Below are positions 33,200 to 42,329 of a stretch of DNA of 64,000 bases, piece after piece. Origin of the DNA: Porphyrobacter sp. AAP60 (GTDB lineage: Bacteria; Pseudomonadota; Alphaproteobacteria; Sphingomonadales; Sphingomonadaceae); assembly GCF_001296025.1 (NCBI RefSeq), contig NZ_LJHV01000008.1, forward strand, positions 310,001-374,000, written 5' to 3'. Both the position numbers and the translations under genes were made by a program. Under the pieces are notes generated by a model. The model did no database searches and was not told where the DNA came from. It saw nothing but the letters and a program-made list of their open reading frames with translations. Position 1 is the stretch's first letter; each line of letters opens with the position of its first letter.

Positions 33200-36100
33200 T
33201 CACTCGGCCGGCTCGTGCCCGGGCGGCAGACGCCGCGCCGGAATGGGTGAAGCATTGCCGGGCAGACCGGGGAAAGGCAGATCAGGCTCACCTTCCCCAT
33301 GCGGGCGCGTATCATCGCCCGGTTTATAGGTCAGCAGCCGGTTCCGCAGCCACGGGCCAACGCGCTTTTCAAAGCTGTCTGCCAGGCTGAAACCGGCTGG
33401 CACGATCAGCAGCGTCAGCAAGGTGGACAGCACCAGCCCGCCGATCACTACGATCCCCATCGGCTGGCGCCACGCGCCGTCACCCGTCAGCGACAGTGCC
33501 ACCGGCACCATCCCTGCAGTCATCGCCACGGTTGTCATGACAATCGGCTGGGCACGCTTGTGGCCCGCATCCATGATCGCTTCGATCTGGGGCACGCCCT
33601 TGTTCATTTCCTCGATCGCGAAGTCGATCAGCAGGATCGAATTCTTCGACACGATGCCCAGCAGCAGCAGGATGCCGATATAGACCGGCATGGATTGCGG
33701 CTGGCCCAGCAGCCAGATCAGCACCACCCCGCCCAACGGCGCGAGCGCGAGCGAGGTCATGTTGACCAGCGGGCTCATCAACCGCTTGTAGAGCAGCACC
33801 AGCACCGCAAACACCAGCAGCACGCCCGAGATGATCGCGATGATCAGGTTGGTGATCAGTTCGGCCTGCCATTGTTCTTCACCCACGACATCGCGGATCA
33901 CACCGGTGGGCAGTTCCTGAAGCACCGGCAGCGCGTCGATCTGCGCCTGCGCATCGCCCTTCAGCACGCCTGCGGCAAGGTCAGCCCCCACCAGCACGCG
34001 GCGGTTCTGGTTGTAACGCTGGATCGCGGTCGGGCCGGAACCGAAGCTGATGTCCGCCACCCGGCTCAAGGGCACCGATCCGCCATTGGCGGTAGGCACC
34101 GGCAGGTTTTCGATGGTGCGGAAATCGGTACGCGCCTGTTCGGACAGGCGCACCACAATCGGGATCTGGCGATCCGAGAGCGAGAACCTTGCGGCGTTCT
34201 GTTCGATCTCGCCCAGCGTGGCGATGCGGATCGTTTGCGAAAGGGCAGCCGTTGTCACGCCCAGTTCGGCAGCGATCTGGGTGCGCGGGGTGATGATGAT
34301 TTCGGGGCGGTTGAGATCGGCGCTGATCCGCGGCGCAACCAGCGACCTGAGCCCCTTCATCTGTTCGACAAGCTGGGTTGCGGTCTGATCCAGCAGCACC
34401 GGATCGGAACCGGCCAGCATCACAGTCATATCGCGGCCCGAACCGAAACCGCCGCTTTGCGACTGGAACCGCACGCGGGCATCGGGGACTTGTGCCAGCA
34501 CCGGCGCCAGTTCACGCTCGAATTCGATCGAGGTGCGCGCGCGATCATCCTTCAGCTTGACGAAGATCGACGAGGTTTCCCCCTGGCGGATGCGTTCCAG
34601 CAGCCGTTCGACTTCCGGCTCCTGCCGCAGCCGCGCGGCGACGCCGTTTACGATCCGCTTGGTATCGGCCAGCGTGGTGCCGGGCACCATCTCGATTTCG
34701 ACACGGCTGTTTTCGTCGTCGATGCTAGGCTGGAACTGCGCCGGGGCCTGCCCGAACAGCAGGATCGTCATCAGGAACGAAAACCAGCCGGCGCCCAGCA
34801 TCCAGATGCGGTGATCGTAGAACCGTGCTGTCATCCAGCGCATGCTGCGCGCAAACCGGCTGGAACCACCGGCAGGCAGTTCGATCAGGCGGAAGGTGAA
34901 ATAGCCTGCAAGGAACGAAAGCACCGACGTGGTGAGCACGATCACGACTTCGAACACCTTGGCGACCAGCTTGTACACAAATGTGTTGCTGTCCGCAGAA
35001 ACGGATGCGGCGATCTGCTTGTGCACATCCAGCCCGATCAACCCCTTCCACAGGCCGGTAACAGAGCCGCTGAAGACCTCGAACAGCACCAGTGCGGGCA
35101 CGACCAGCAGCGTAATCACCACCAGCAGCAGGCCCAGCACATAGCCGAAACGGTTACGCGGCCCTTCCAGCCCGGCGCGCCGCGCGATCATTTTGCCCTT
35201 GTCGAGCGTCCACGCCAGCACGCGCATGTAGGATTGCACCATCGGCCCATCGCCATGTTCGGCAAGACCCTTGGCCTTCAGGAAATAGGCCGCCATCAAC
35301 GGCGTGATCATGCGCGCCACAGCCAGCGACATCAGCACCGCGACCACCACGGTCAGGCCGAAGTTCTGGAAGAACTGGCCCGATACGCCCGGCATCAGGC
35401 CCACCGGCAGAAACACTGCAACGATGCAGAACGATGTCGCCACCACCGGCAGGCCGATTTCGTCTGCGGCATCGATGCTCGCCTGATAGGCCGATTTGCC
35501 CATCCGCATGTGGCGCACGATGTTCTCGATCTCCACGATCGCATCGTCCACCAGCACCCCTGCCACCAGCGCCAGCGCCAGCAGCGACAGGAAGTTGAGG
35601 TTGAACCCCAGCAGATCCATGAACCAGAAGGTCGGGATGGCAGACAGCGGGATGGCGACCGCGCTGATGAAGGTCGCGCGCCAATCGCGCAGGAACAGGA
35701 ACACCACCACCACGGCCAGCACCGCGCCTTCAACCAGTGCCCACAACGACGACAGGTATTGATCGCGGGTATAGGTGGTGCTGGTCGAAAGCTTGATGAA
35801 CTTCACGCCTTCGTTTTCGGCCTCGATCTTGTCCATCTCCACCAGCGCGGCATCATAGACGGCAAGGTCGGAAGCCCCGCGCGCGCGGTTCATCAGGAAG
35901 TTGACCACTTCCTTGCCATTGACCTCGCTGATCGAGGTGCGTTCGGAATAGCCATCGCGCACCTTGGCGACATCGGCCAGTTTCACAGTGCGCCCGCCGC
36001 CAAGCTGGATCTGGGTCTGCGACAGGGCGAAGGCGGTGTCGGAATTGCCCAGCACCCGCAATGATTGGCGCGTGCCGCCGATTTCCGCGAGGCCGCCGGC

Positions 36101-36751
36101 TGCATCAAGGTTCGATTGGCGCAGCACCGCGTTGATCTGCGAGGCAGTGACCCCCAGCGATTGCATCCGCGCCGGATCGAGGATCACCTCGATCTCGCGA
36201 TCGACCCCGCCAAACCGCTGGACTTCGGCCATGCCTTCGATCTTCAGCAGCCGCTTGGCGACCGTATCATCGATGAACCAGCTGAGCTGTTCGATCGTCA
36301 TGTCGTCGGCTTCGACGGCGGTGTAGCCGATCGGTTCGCCCACCACGTTGACCTTCTGCACCCGCGGTTCGAGAATCCCGTCGGGCAGGCTGCCGCGCAC
36401 ACTGTCGATCGCGGTCTCGACCTCGTTGACCGCTTCGATCAGGTTGGTGCCGATTTCGAATTCGACGAAGGTGTTCGAACTGCCCTCGCGCGCGGTCGAC
36501 TGGATCGAATTGACCCCGTTGATCGAACGCAGCGCGCTTTCCACCCGCTGGGTGATCTGGTTTTCGATCTCGGTCGGCGAAGCGCCCGGCTGCGCGATGT
36601 TGACCACCACCGCCGGAAAATCGACATCGGGGTTGTTGGTAACGTCCAGCCGCATGAAGCTGACGATCCCGGCAAACAGCAGGCCGGTGAACAGCACCAG
36701 CGGAATCACCGGGTTGCGGATCGACCAGGCCGAGATGTCGCGGAGAGCCAT
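33200..36751 (-). CDS. RND efflux permease (HAE1/AcrB-like) with extra membrane insert
   Basis: 1183 residues, longer than the usual 1030-1060. N-terminal helix at 13-33, porter domains, and the proton-relay Asp pair in GVLVDDAIVEIENIVRHM (about 398-415). A Thr-rich GPTA-type motif is seen in SFGSGPTAIQRYNQN. Between the helix ending near 495 and FYDHRIWMLGAGWFSFLMTILLF (TM7, about 644-667) lies an insert with two strongly hydrophobic segments (about 535-560 and 597-622). It exports drugs or solvents with the adaptor encoded just upstream. The C-terminus is Pro-rich. Confidence 0.9.
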   Translation of the reverse strand: MALRDISAWSIRNPVIPLVLFTGLLFAGIVSFMRLDVTNNPDVDFPAVVVNIAQPGASPTEIENQITQRVESALRSINGVNSIQSTAREGSSNTFVEFEIGTNLIEAVNEVETAIDSVRGSLPDGILEPRVQKVNVVGEPIGYTAVEADDMTIEQLSWFIDDTVAKRLLKIEGMAEVQRFGGVDREIEVILDPARMQSLGVTASQINAVLRQSNLDAAGGLAEIGGTRQSLRVLGNSDTAFALSQTQIQLGGGRTVKLADVAKVRDGYSERTSISEVNGKEVVNFLMNRARGASDLAVYDAALVEMDKIEAENEGVKFIKLSTSTTYTRDQYLSSLWALVEGAVLAVVVVFLFLRDWRATFISAVAIPLSAIPTFWFMDLLGFNLNFLSLLALALVAGVLVDDAIVEIENIVRHMRMGKSAYQASIDAADEIGLPVVATSFCIVAVFLPVGLMPGVSGQFFQNFGLTVVVAVLMSLAVARMITPLMAAYFLKAKGLAEHGDGPMVQSYMRVLAWTLDKGKMIARRAGLEGPRNRFGYVLGLLLVVITLLVVPALVLFEVFSGSVTGLWKGLIGLDVHKQIAASVSADSNTFVYKLVAKVFEVVIVLTTSVLSFLAGYFTFRLIELPAGGSSRFARSMRWMTARFYDHRIWMLGAGWFSFLMTILLFGQAPAQFQPSIDDENSRVEIEMVPGTTLADTKRIVNGVAARLRQEPEVERLLERIRQGETSSIFVKLKDDRARTSIEFERELAPVLAQVPDARVRFQSQSGGFGSGRDMTVMLAGSDPVLLDQTATQLVEQMKGLRSLVAPRISADLNRPEIIITPRTQIAAELGVTTAALSQTIRIATLGEIEQNAARFSLSDRQIPIVVRLSEQARTDFRTIENLPVPTANGGSVPLSRVADISFGSGPTAIQRYNQNRRVLVGADLAAGVLKGDAQAQIDALPVLQELPTGVIRDVVGEEQWQAELITNLIIAIISGVLLVFAVLVLLYKRLMSPLVNMTSLALAPLGGVVLIWLLGQPQSMPVYIGILLLLGIVSKNSILLIDFAIEEMNKGVPQIEAIMDAGHKRAQPIVMTTVAMTAGMVPVALSLTGDGAWRQPMGIVVIGGLVLSTLLTLLIVPAGFSLADSFEKRVGPWLRNRLLTYKPGDDTRPHGEGEPDLPFPGLPGNASPIPARRLPPGHEPAE

Positions 36752-36829
36752 AATTTATCTGCCTGTGCTTCGCGGGACTTGGATCTGAACCCCGTCAGTT
36801 ACGCGGAACAGCCGCGCCGGGATGGATGG

Positions 36830-38020
36830 TTACTGCTTGAGCGGCTGCGGATTGACCGTTTCGCCCGGGTTGAGGAACCCGCCGGCGCGCAGCACGACCT
36901 GTTCGGTACCCGAAAGGCCCGAGGTGATGGCAATGCCGCTTTCCGTCACTGCGCCGGTTTTGACCGCGCGGCGCACGGCCTTGTTATCCTTGTCGATCAC
37001 ATAGACAAAGCTGCCTTCGTCATCGGCCAGCACCGCGCTTTCGGGCAGGATCGTTGCGGTAAAGGTGCCGCTGTTGATCCGCGCCGTGGCAAAACCGCCG
37101 GGCCGCAATTCAGGCGTGAACGACAGCGCGATCCGCGCCGTGCCCTGCCGGGTGGCCTGATCGATCACCGGCGCAAGCTGCCAGATCTGTCCGGAAAAGC
37201 TCTTTTCCGATCCGGTCGGCGTGACTGTCGCCATCGTGCCGATCGACAGCTTGGCAAGCTGTTCTTCGGAAAGCTGGGCGAGCATTTCCATCTCGCCGCC
37301 GCTGGCAATGGTGAACAGCGCGGGTGAACCGGCGCCCACGGTCTGGCCGGGCTCGACATTGCGGGCCAGCACGTAACCGCTCGCCGGGGCATAGATGTTG
37401 AGCCGCTGGTTGCGGGCGCGCTGTTCGGCCAGCTGCGCCTGGGCAACCTTGACGCGTGCGGCGGCGGCATCGCGGGTCGCGGTCAAGCGGTCGACATCGG
37501 CCTTGGATACAAACCCGCGCTCAACCAGCTGCAAGGCACGGTCAAGATTGGCCTGCGCCAGATTGGCATCGGCGCGGGCAACCTCGATCTGCGCCGATTG
37601 CGCTTCGGCCTGCTGCACCTGCACCGAACGATCGACCACCGCGAGCACCTGCCCGCGCTGCACCCAGTCGCCTGCATCCACAGTAACGCGCAGCACCTGA
37701 CCGCCTTCTCCAACCACACCGACCGGCATCGGGCGCCGTGCGGCAAGCGTGCCGGGTGCTTCGATCTCGCCCGAAACGGAGGTTTTGCCCGGGGTGACAA
37801 CGGTGACGGTTGCTGCCTGCGAATTGTCATCACCGACAGCGGCGGGCTCTCCGCCTGCCAGCGCGAACCACGCCGCAATCGCCAGCAGCAACCCGAATAC
37901 GCCCAGGCCGCCAATGATCAGCCAGCGCGGAACCGCAGGCGCAGCCAGAGTGCGCGAACCGCTGAAATCGGTGCTGACGCCATCCGCCGCTTCGGCCCTG
38001 ATCGTTGTTTCGTAATTCAT
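36830..38020 (-). CDS. RND efflux periplasmic adaptor (MFP) subunit
   Basis: 396 residues. The N-terminal inner-membrane anchor is WLIIGGLGVFGLLLAIAAWFALAG (about 30-53). Lipoyl/barrel halves flank an alpha hairpin rich in Ala/Gln (QAEAQSAQIEVARADANLAQANLDRALQL). GYVLARNVEPGQTVGAGSPLF-like and GFVSKADVDR motifs are typical of MexA/HlyD adaptors. Start chosen at ATG 38018-38020, which has AGGGA six bases upstream; ATG 38026 is in frame. First gene of the operon with the permease; no outer-membrane factor gene is in the window. Confidence 0.88.
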   Translation of the reverse strand: MNYETTIRAEAADGVSTDFSGSRTLAAPAVPRWLIIGGLGVFGLLLAIAAWFALAGGEPAAVGDDNSQAATVTVVTPGKTSVSGEIEAPGTLAARRPMPVGVVGEGGQVLRVTVDAGDWVQRGQVLAVVDRSVQVQQAEAQSAQIEVARADANLAQANLDRALQLVERGFVSKADVDRLTATRDAAAARVKVAQAQLAEQRARNQRLNIYAPASGYVLARNVEPGQTVGAGSPALFTIASGGEMEMLAQLSEEQLAKLSIGTMATVTPTGSEKSFSGQIWQLAPVIDQATRQGTARIALSFTPELRPGGFATARINSGTFTATILPESAVLADDEGSFVYVIDKDNKAVRRAVKTGAVTESGIAITSGLSGTEQVVLRAGGFLNPGETVNPQPLKQ

Positions 38021-38074
38021 CGCCATTCCCTCACTCGGACCGGCCGCGCGCAACGGACACTCCGGCCTCGAAGT

Positions 38075-38124
38075 GTATTACTCGGATAAGTCACCAACTG
38101 CAACGCCTGATAGAATGTCAGGCG
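38075..38124 (-). promoter_or_regulatory. RND operon promoter with adjacent palindromic operator
   Basis: Reading the minus strand, TTGCAG (complement of 38098-38103), a 17-bp spacer and TAATAC (complement of 38075-38080) make a good sigma-70-type promoter about 55 bp before the adaptor start. Directly upstream, CGCCTGA-N7-TCAGGCG (38104-38124) is a 21-bp interrupted palindrome abutting the -35 box. Its form suits a TetR- or MarR-type regulator. Assignment is from sequence pattern only. Confidence 0.5.
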
Positions 38125-38215
38125 CGATGCTGCAATGCACCCATCGACAGGTGACTTTCCGCCTAGACGAAGGGCGCAGCCCTACGGTTCCGAGCGAGGG
38201 AGCGACGTGTAGGAA

Positions 38216-38482
38216 TTAACGCACTTTGCCGCGCTGGAACAGGTTGACGATCCCCAGCAATACAACTGCGCCAAGCAAGGCAACCAGAAGCCCGGTGATC
38301 GAGAATTCCTGCACGCTTCCGCTGATCCCCAGCAGGGGGCCAGCAATCCAGTTGCCGATAACCGATCCGATGCAGCCGACGATAATGTTCAACACGATCC
38401 CCATCGAGGCATCGCGGTTCATCACCTTACTTGCCAGCCAGCCGGCGATCCCGCCGACGATCAGTGCTACTATCCATCCCAT
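38216..38482 (-). CDS. GlsB/YeaQ/YmgE-family stress-response membrane protein
   Basis: 88 residues forming three Gly-rich hydrophobic helices: MGWIVALIVGGIAGWLASKVM, GIVLNIIVGCIGSVIGNWIAGPLLG and GLLVALLGAVVLLGIVNLFQRG. The GWLASKVM and NIIVGCIGSVIGNW motifs are the family signature (transglycosylase-associated protein). Small inner-membrane protein induced under stress in relatives; exact role unknown. Single gene. Confidence 0.88.
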   Translation of the reverse strand: MGWIVALIVGGIAGWLASKVMNRDASMGIVLNIIVGCIGSVIGNWIAGPLLGISGSVQEFSITGLLVALLGAVVLLGIVNLFQRGKVR

Positions 38483-38558
38483 AATCTATCTCCGTAACGG
38501 GACGGCACATGCAAAAAATCCCCGCGCCGCCCGGGCCGGATGGTGCCGCGAATAGCCG

Positions 38559-38595
38559 AAAGCCCGCAACGCCTTGATGGCGAAGCGGGCTTTTT
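38559..38595 (-). terminator. terminator after sciP
   Basis: AAAGCCCGC (38559-38567) pairs with GCGGGCTTT (38585-38593), enclosing an inner CGCC-TTGAT-GGCG hairpin. The plus strand has a five-T run after the right arm, and the minus strand reads TTTCGGC after the stem. It lies 27 bp past the sciP stop on the minus strand; it may also block plus-strand transcripts. Confidence 0.7.
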
Positions 38596-38621
38596 GCAGG
38601 ATGAACGGAAAATCGGGCGGG

Positions 38622-38921
38622 TCAGTACTTCAGCTGGCGCTCGTAAAGGTCGCGGTAATGCTGGATCTTGGTGACGCGCAATCCGTGCATCCCCGAACGA
38701 TCGACCGCACGCTGCCACGAGGCGAATTCCTCCAGCGTCAGACCATAGCGGGCCAACGCCTCGTCAAGCGTCAGCAGGCCGCCATTGACGGCAGCCACAA
38801 CCTCGGCCTTGCGCCGGACGACCCAGCGCTTGGTTTCGGGGGCTGGCAGATCCGCAATAGTCAGCGGCTCGCCAAGCGGGCCGATAACCTGTGCGGGACG
38901 GATATCCTGATTCTCGATCAT
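38622..38921 (-). CDS. sciP: SciP-type CtrA inhibitor (DUF1153)
   Basis: 99 residues. VIGPLGEPLTIADLPAPETKRWVVRRKAEVVAAVNGGLLTLDEALARYGLTLEEFASWQRAVDRSGMHGLRVTKIQHYR aligns by eye with the helix-turn-helix protein SciP of Caulobacter, which blocks CtrA-activated transcription in the cell cycle. The ATG overlaps the stop of the upstream gene by four bases. The terminator at 38559 follows. Likely governs flagellar or cell-cycle genes elsewhere. Confidence 0.9.
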   Translation of the reverse strand: MIENQDIRPAQVIGPLGEPLTIADLPAPETKRWVVRRKAEVVAAVNGGLLTLDEALARYGLTLEEFASWQRAVDRSGMHGLRVTKIQHYRDLYERQLKY

Positions 38922-39334
38922 TTCATTTCTCTCGCATCGCCCGGTGCTGCGCCCGCATTCTGGTCTGCTGCATCACCCGGACGGTTTGCTTCGCTTGAAG
39001 CGAACGTGACACCGAAGACTTTAGATTGCCCTAAAGCATCAGGGTTAATGTCCGGTTCGCTTTCATCAATCAGTGCGAAATAGCTGGCGGCGGCATCGCC
39101 GAAGCTGGCAGACGCGACTTCGATCTGCGCTTGCGATTCGTTGCGCATCAGCAGCCGCAAATCACGCGCGGCATTCAATCTTGCGGTGATTTCGCTCCAT
39201 TCCACGGCCCGTAGGGCATCGCCGGCCCGCCGCGGGCCACGCGCTTCGAAGCGCCCGGCGGCACTTTCTCCATGACGGAAACCGCCCGCAAGAGCGCGTG
39301 ACGAGGCGGAAACAGGATTCGCTTTTTCGAACAT
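38918..39334 (-). CDS. hypothetical protein translationally coupled to sciP
   Basis: 138 residues, no signal peptide or membrane helix. The middle, [47 protein letters not shown], looks helical; the ends are low-complexity and acidic. It is the first gene of the two-gene unit with sciP (ATGA overlap). Function unknown; the coupling suggests a cell-cycle or motility link. It diverges from mnmA. Confidence 0.65.
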   Translation of the reverse strand: MFEKANPVSASSRALAGGFRHGESAAGRFEARGPRRAGDALRAVEWSEITARLNAARDLRLLMRNESQAQIEVASASFGDAAASYFALIDESEPDINPDALGQSKVFGVTFASSEANRPGDAADQNAGAAPGDAREMK

Positions 39335-39479
39335 GACGCCGAGTCATAAGGCGCGCTCGTCAAGATCAGGTAAAACTGCCATTTACCCAAGCTTAGGAAA
39401 AGTGCTGTCCCGTTGGTCAGCCTTTCATTGGCGGCACTGGCGAAACCGGGCGGCAATCGCTATAGGCACAAGCATTCCC

Positions 39480-40667
39480 ATGACCATGCCCACTCTTCTT
39501 GACGCCGGCCCACTGGCCGCGCTCTCCTCCGGACCTGCGCTCGATGCCGCCGCGCTGTTCGATCTGCCGCGTGCCGCAGCCGAATGCCGCATCGTCGTGG
39601 CGATGAGCGGCGGGGTGGACAGTTCAGTGGTGGCCGCGCTGGCCCATGCCAGCGGCGCGGAAGTGATCGGCATCACGTTGCAGCTGTATGATTATGGCGC
39701 AGCCACGGGGCGCAAGGGCGCGTGCTGCGCGGGCGACGATATTCGGGATGCCCGCGCCGTGGCCGACAGGCTGGGCATCGCGCATTATGTGTTCGACCAT
39801 GAAAGCGCTTTTCGCGAAGATGTGGTCGAACAGTTTGCCGACGAATATCTCGCCGGGCGCACGCCGGTGCCCTGCATTCGCTGCAATATGGGGCCGAAAT
39901 TTACCGATCTGTTCCGCATGGCGCGCGAACTGGGCGCGGATTGCCTTGCAACCGGGCATTATGTGCGCCGCGTTATGACCCCTGATGGCCCGCAACTTCA
40001 CCGCGCCTTCGATCCGGCACGTGACCAGTCCTATTTTCTTTATGGCACCACCGAGGCGCAGCTCGATTATCTGCGCTTTCCGCTGGGCGGGATGCCCAAG
40101 CCGCAGGTGCGTGAGCTTGCCGAAGCAGCGGGGCTGAGGAACGCCGCCAAGCCGGATTCGCAGGACATCTGCTTTGTGCCCGATGGCAATTACGCCAAGA
40201 TCGTCACCAAGGTGCGGCCCGAAGGCGCGGCGCCAGGCAATATCGTCCACGCTGCCACCGGCGCGGTGCTGGGTGAGCACAAAGGCATCGTCCACTTCAC
40301 CGTCGGTCAGCGCAAAGGGCTGGAGATCGGCGGCCAGCCGGAACCGCTCTATGTCATCGGGCTTGATGCGGCATCACGCGAAGTGCGCGTCGGCCCCAAG
40401 CGGATGCTGGCAGTGAGCGCGGCGCGGGTGACCGAGACCAACCGCATCGGCCCGCTGGGCGATGAGCCGCTTACTGCCAAGGTGCGCAGCATGGCCAAAC
40501 CGGTGCCGGTGACACTGGAAGGCACACCGGGAGATGGCGCGGCGGTCACGATCCGCTTTGCACAGCCCGAATATGGTGTCGCCCCCGGGCAGGCGGCGGT
40601 GATCTATGCCGGGGATAGGGTGATCGGCGGCGGATGGGTCGATTCGACCGAAAAAATGCCGGGTTAG
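39480..40667 (+). CDS. mnmA: tRNA-specific 2-thiouridylase MnmA
   Basis: 395 residues. PP-loop [15 protein letters not shown]; catalytic Cys in [13 protein letters not shown] and Cys in [29 protein letters not shown] and the C-terminal beta-barrel. Thiolates uridine 34 of Glu, Gln and Lys tRNAs. Start taken at ATG 39480 (39486 is also possible); the extended N-terminus [28 protein letters not shown] precedes the PP-loop. No strong ribosome binding site is seen. Confidence 0.93.
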   Translation: MTMPTLLDAGPLAALSSGPALDAAALFDLPRAAAECRIVVAMSGGVDSSVVAALAHASGAEVIGITLQLYDYGAATGRKGACCAGDDIRDARAVADRLGIAHYVFDHESAFREDVVEQFADEYLAGRTPVPCIRCNMGPKFTDLFRMARELGADCLATGHYVRRVMTPDGPQLHRAFDPARDQSYFLYGTTEAQLDYLRFPLGGMPKPQVRELAEAAGLRNAAKPDSQDICFVPDGNYAKIVTKVRPEGAAPGNIVHAATGAVLGEHKGIVHFTVGQRKGLEIGGQPEPLYVIGLDAASREVRVGPKRMLAVSAARVTETNRIGPLGDEPLTAKVRSMAKPVPVTLEGTPGDGAAVTIRFAQPEYGVAPGQAAVIYAGDRVIGGGWVDSTEKMPG

Positions 40668-40734
40668 ACCCCCGCCAGGTCGCGCCAGACCCCGCTTAGA
40701 CCCCTGCTTGCCTGCGCTTGACCCTGATGGGAGC

Positions 40735-40776
40735 AATGTTTCACGTGGAAGCGAAGCTCTACGAAGTAGAAACATT
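40735..40776. other. interrupted parS-like site
   Basis: AATGTTTCACGTG (40735-40747) and AAACATT (40770-40776) would join into AATGTTTCACGTGAAACATT, the core of the palindrome around the site at 1239, if the 22 bp between them were removed. The insert is two small palindromic blocks, GAAGCGAAGCT then CTACGAAGTAG. Read uncut, TGTTTCACGTGGAA still matches 14 bases of a 16-base parS variant, so it may bind ParB weakly. Intergenic, between mnmA and the next gene. Confidence 0.65.
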
Positions 40777-40784
40777 CGGGTGCT

Positions 40785-41135
40785 TTACCCCTCCCACTGC
40801 TCCAGCACGCAGCCGTAACCCTTGCGATAGGTGGCCGTCGCCCCGGCAACCAGGGGGAAGCGCGCAGTGACGCTTTTCGTCTCGGCATCCTCGACCAGCG
40901 TCACAGCTTCCATCCCGGCCAGCTTGTCCTTGGCGCAATCATCAAGGCTGCGCCCGGCGACAAAGCGGCACGAACACCCCACCCTTGCCGAATAGGCCGA
41001 AGCAATGCTGCCATAGCCGTTGATCGGCTCGCGGAAGGCCCACACGGCTGTGCCCAGCCCCAGCACGATGATTGCCAGCAGCCACAAGCCCCAGCGCGGG
41101 CGGCCGGTGGTTGCAGGAGAGTGCGATTTTGCCAT
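40785..41135 (-). CDS. membrane-anchored protein with Cys cluster, unknown function
   Basis: 116 residues. One N-terminal membrane helix (GLWLLAIIVLGLGTAVWAF, about 16-34). A periplasmic part has VGCSCRFVAGRSLDDCAKDKLAGMEAV, i.e. Cys-Ser-Cys plus another Cys, and later YGCVLEQW. The Cys set could form disulfides or bind metal. Start ATG 41135 preferred (six codons downstream of another in-frame ATG). It diverges from the serine hydrolase gene by 48 bp and may be functionally paired with it. Confidence 0.65.
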   Translation of the reverse strand: MAKSHSPATTGRPRWGLWLLAIIVLGLGTAVWAFREPINGYGSIASAYSARVGCSCRFVAGRSLDDCAKDKLAGMEAVTLVEDAETKSVTARFPLVAGATATYRKGYGCVLEQWEG

Positions 41136-41183
41136 TGCCAAGCCCCATTGCAAAACCCGACTGCATCGGGAATTGAGGGCGCG

Positions 41184-42329
41184 ATGACCCTCAGACCCGC
41201 CGTCCTTAACCGCGCCATTGTGCTCGCGCCAGCCCTGTTCCTGATCGCCGGCTGCGGTGCTGCGCCGCCTGTCGAAGCGCCGCTGTCACAGGAGGCTTTG
41301 GCCGCCGTTACCGACAAGGCCGGTGCGCCAAAGGATCAGCTTGCGCGGCAGATCGATGATCTGTTCACGATCAAGGGCCTCGGCGAAACCCGCGCCGTGG
41401 TGGTGATGGCCGATGGCGAAATCGCCGCCGAACGTTACGGGCCGGGCTATAACAAGGACACGCGCTTCATCAGCTGGTCGATGGCCAAAACGGTCACCGC
41501 CGTGCTGATCGGGATGCTGGTGGCCGATGGCAAGCTGAGCCTTGATGCGCCCGCGCCGGTGCCCCTGTGGCAGCGCCCCGGCGATCCGCGTGCCGAGATA
41601 ACCCTGCGCCACCTGCTCCAGATGCGCAGCGGTCTGCGGCACACCGAAGCAGGCGATCCGCCTTATGAAAGCAGCGAAGTGCGGATGCTGTTCCTCGACG
41701 GGCGCGACAACATGGCGCGCTGGGCCGAAGAACAGCCGCTTGAAGCAGAGCCGGGCAAGGTGTTCGAATATTCGTCAAACACCACGGTGATCCTCGCCGA
41801 TATCGCCGCCCGCGCGCTGACCGATAGCGCGGCACCCGAAGCCCGGCGCAAGGCTGTGGCGGAATACCTGCAGGAACGGTTGCTCGGCCCGCTCGGCATG
41901 GAATCGATGGTGCTGGAATTCGATGCGAGCGGCACGCTGATCGGCGGCAGCCTGATGCACGCGACCGCGCGTGACTGGGCCAAGCTGGGCGAAATGCTGC
42001 GCCGCAAGGGCCGCAGTCCGGGCGGCGAACAGCTGGTGCCGCAGCGCTGGGTTGAAGCAATGGTCACGCCGAGCCCCGCCAGCCCGCATTATGGCCTGCA
42101 AACCTGGCTCAACCGCCCGATCCCCGGCACCGAACCTGCGCAGCACCCGCTGTTCCCCGACCGTGCGCCCGATAATCTGTTCAGCCTGATCGGGCACATG
42201 GGGCAATATGTGCTGGTTTCACCCGGTCAGCGGGTCACGCTGGTGCGGCTCGGCCATTCGGACAGCAAGGAACGGCCGCCGATGTTGCAGCAGGTAGCGG
42301 ATATTCTCGAACTCTACCCTCAGAGGTAG
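41184..42329 (+). CDS. serine hydrolase, class C beta-lactamase / DD-peptidase-related lipoprotein
   Basis: 381 residues. Signal peptide with a lipobox-like LIAGC (Cys24). Active-site motif Ser99-Met-Ala-Lys102 (SWSMAKT), YSSN at about 195 as the YxN motif, and GHMGQ near the C-terminus in place of KTG. Likely an esterase or peptidase of the beta-lactamase-related family anchored in the envelope. ATG 41184 fixed by the signal peptide. Its stop region overlaps the end of the convergent PhzF-like gene by 10 bp. Confidence 0.85.
   Translation: MTLRPAVLNRAIVLAPALFLIAGCGAAPPVEAPLSQEALAAVTDKAGAPKDQLARQIDDLFTIKGLGETRAVVVMADGEIAAERYGPGYNKDTRFISWSMAKTVTAVLIGMLVADGKLSLDAPAPVPLWQRPGDPRAEITLRHLLQMRSGLRHTEAGDPPYESSEVRMLFLDGRDNMARWAEEQPLEAEPGKVFEYSSNTTVILADIAARALTDSAAPEARRKAVAEYLQERLLGPLGMESMVLEFDASGTLIGGSLMHATARDWAKLGEMLRRKGRSPGGEQLVPQRWVEAMVTPSPASPHYGLQTWLNRPIPGTEPAQHPLFPDRAPDNLFSLIGHMGQYVLVSPGQRVTLVRLGHSDSKERPPMLQQVADILELYPQR

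Noticed and set aside
33299-36064. 921-codon open frame on the plus strand
   Set aside because: It lies wholly antisense to the well-supported RND permease. High GC makes long antisense frames common, and the translation is His/Arg/Gln-rich with no domain.
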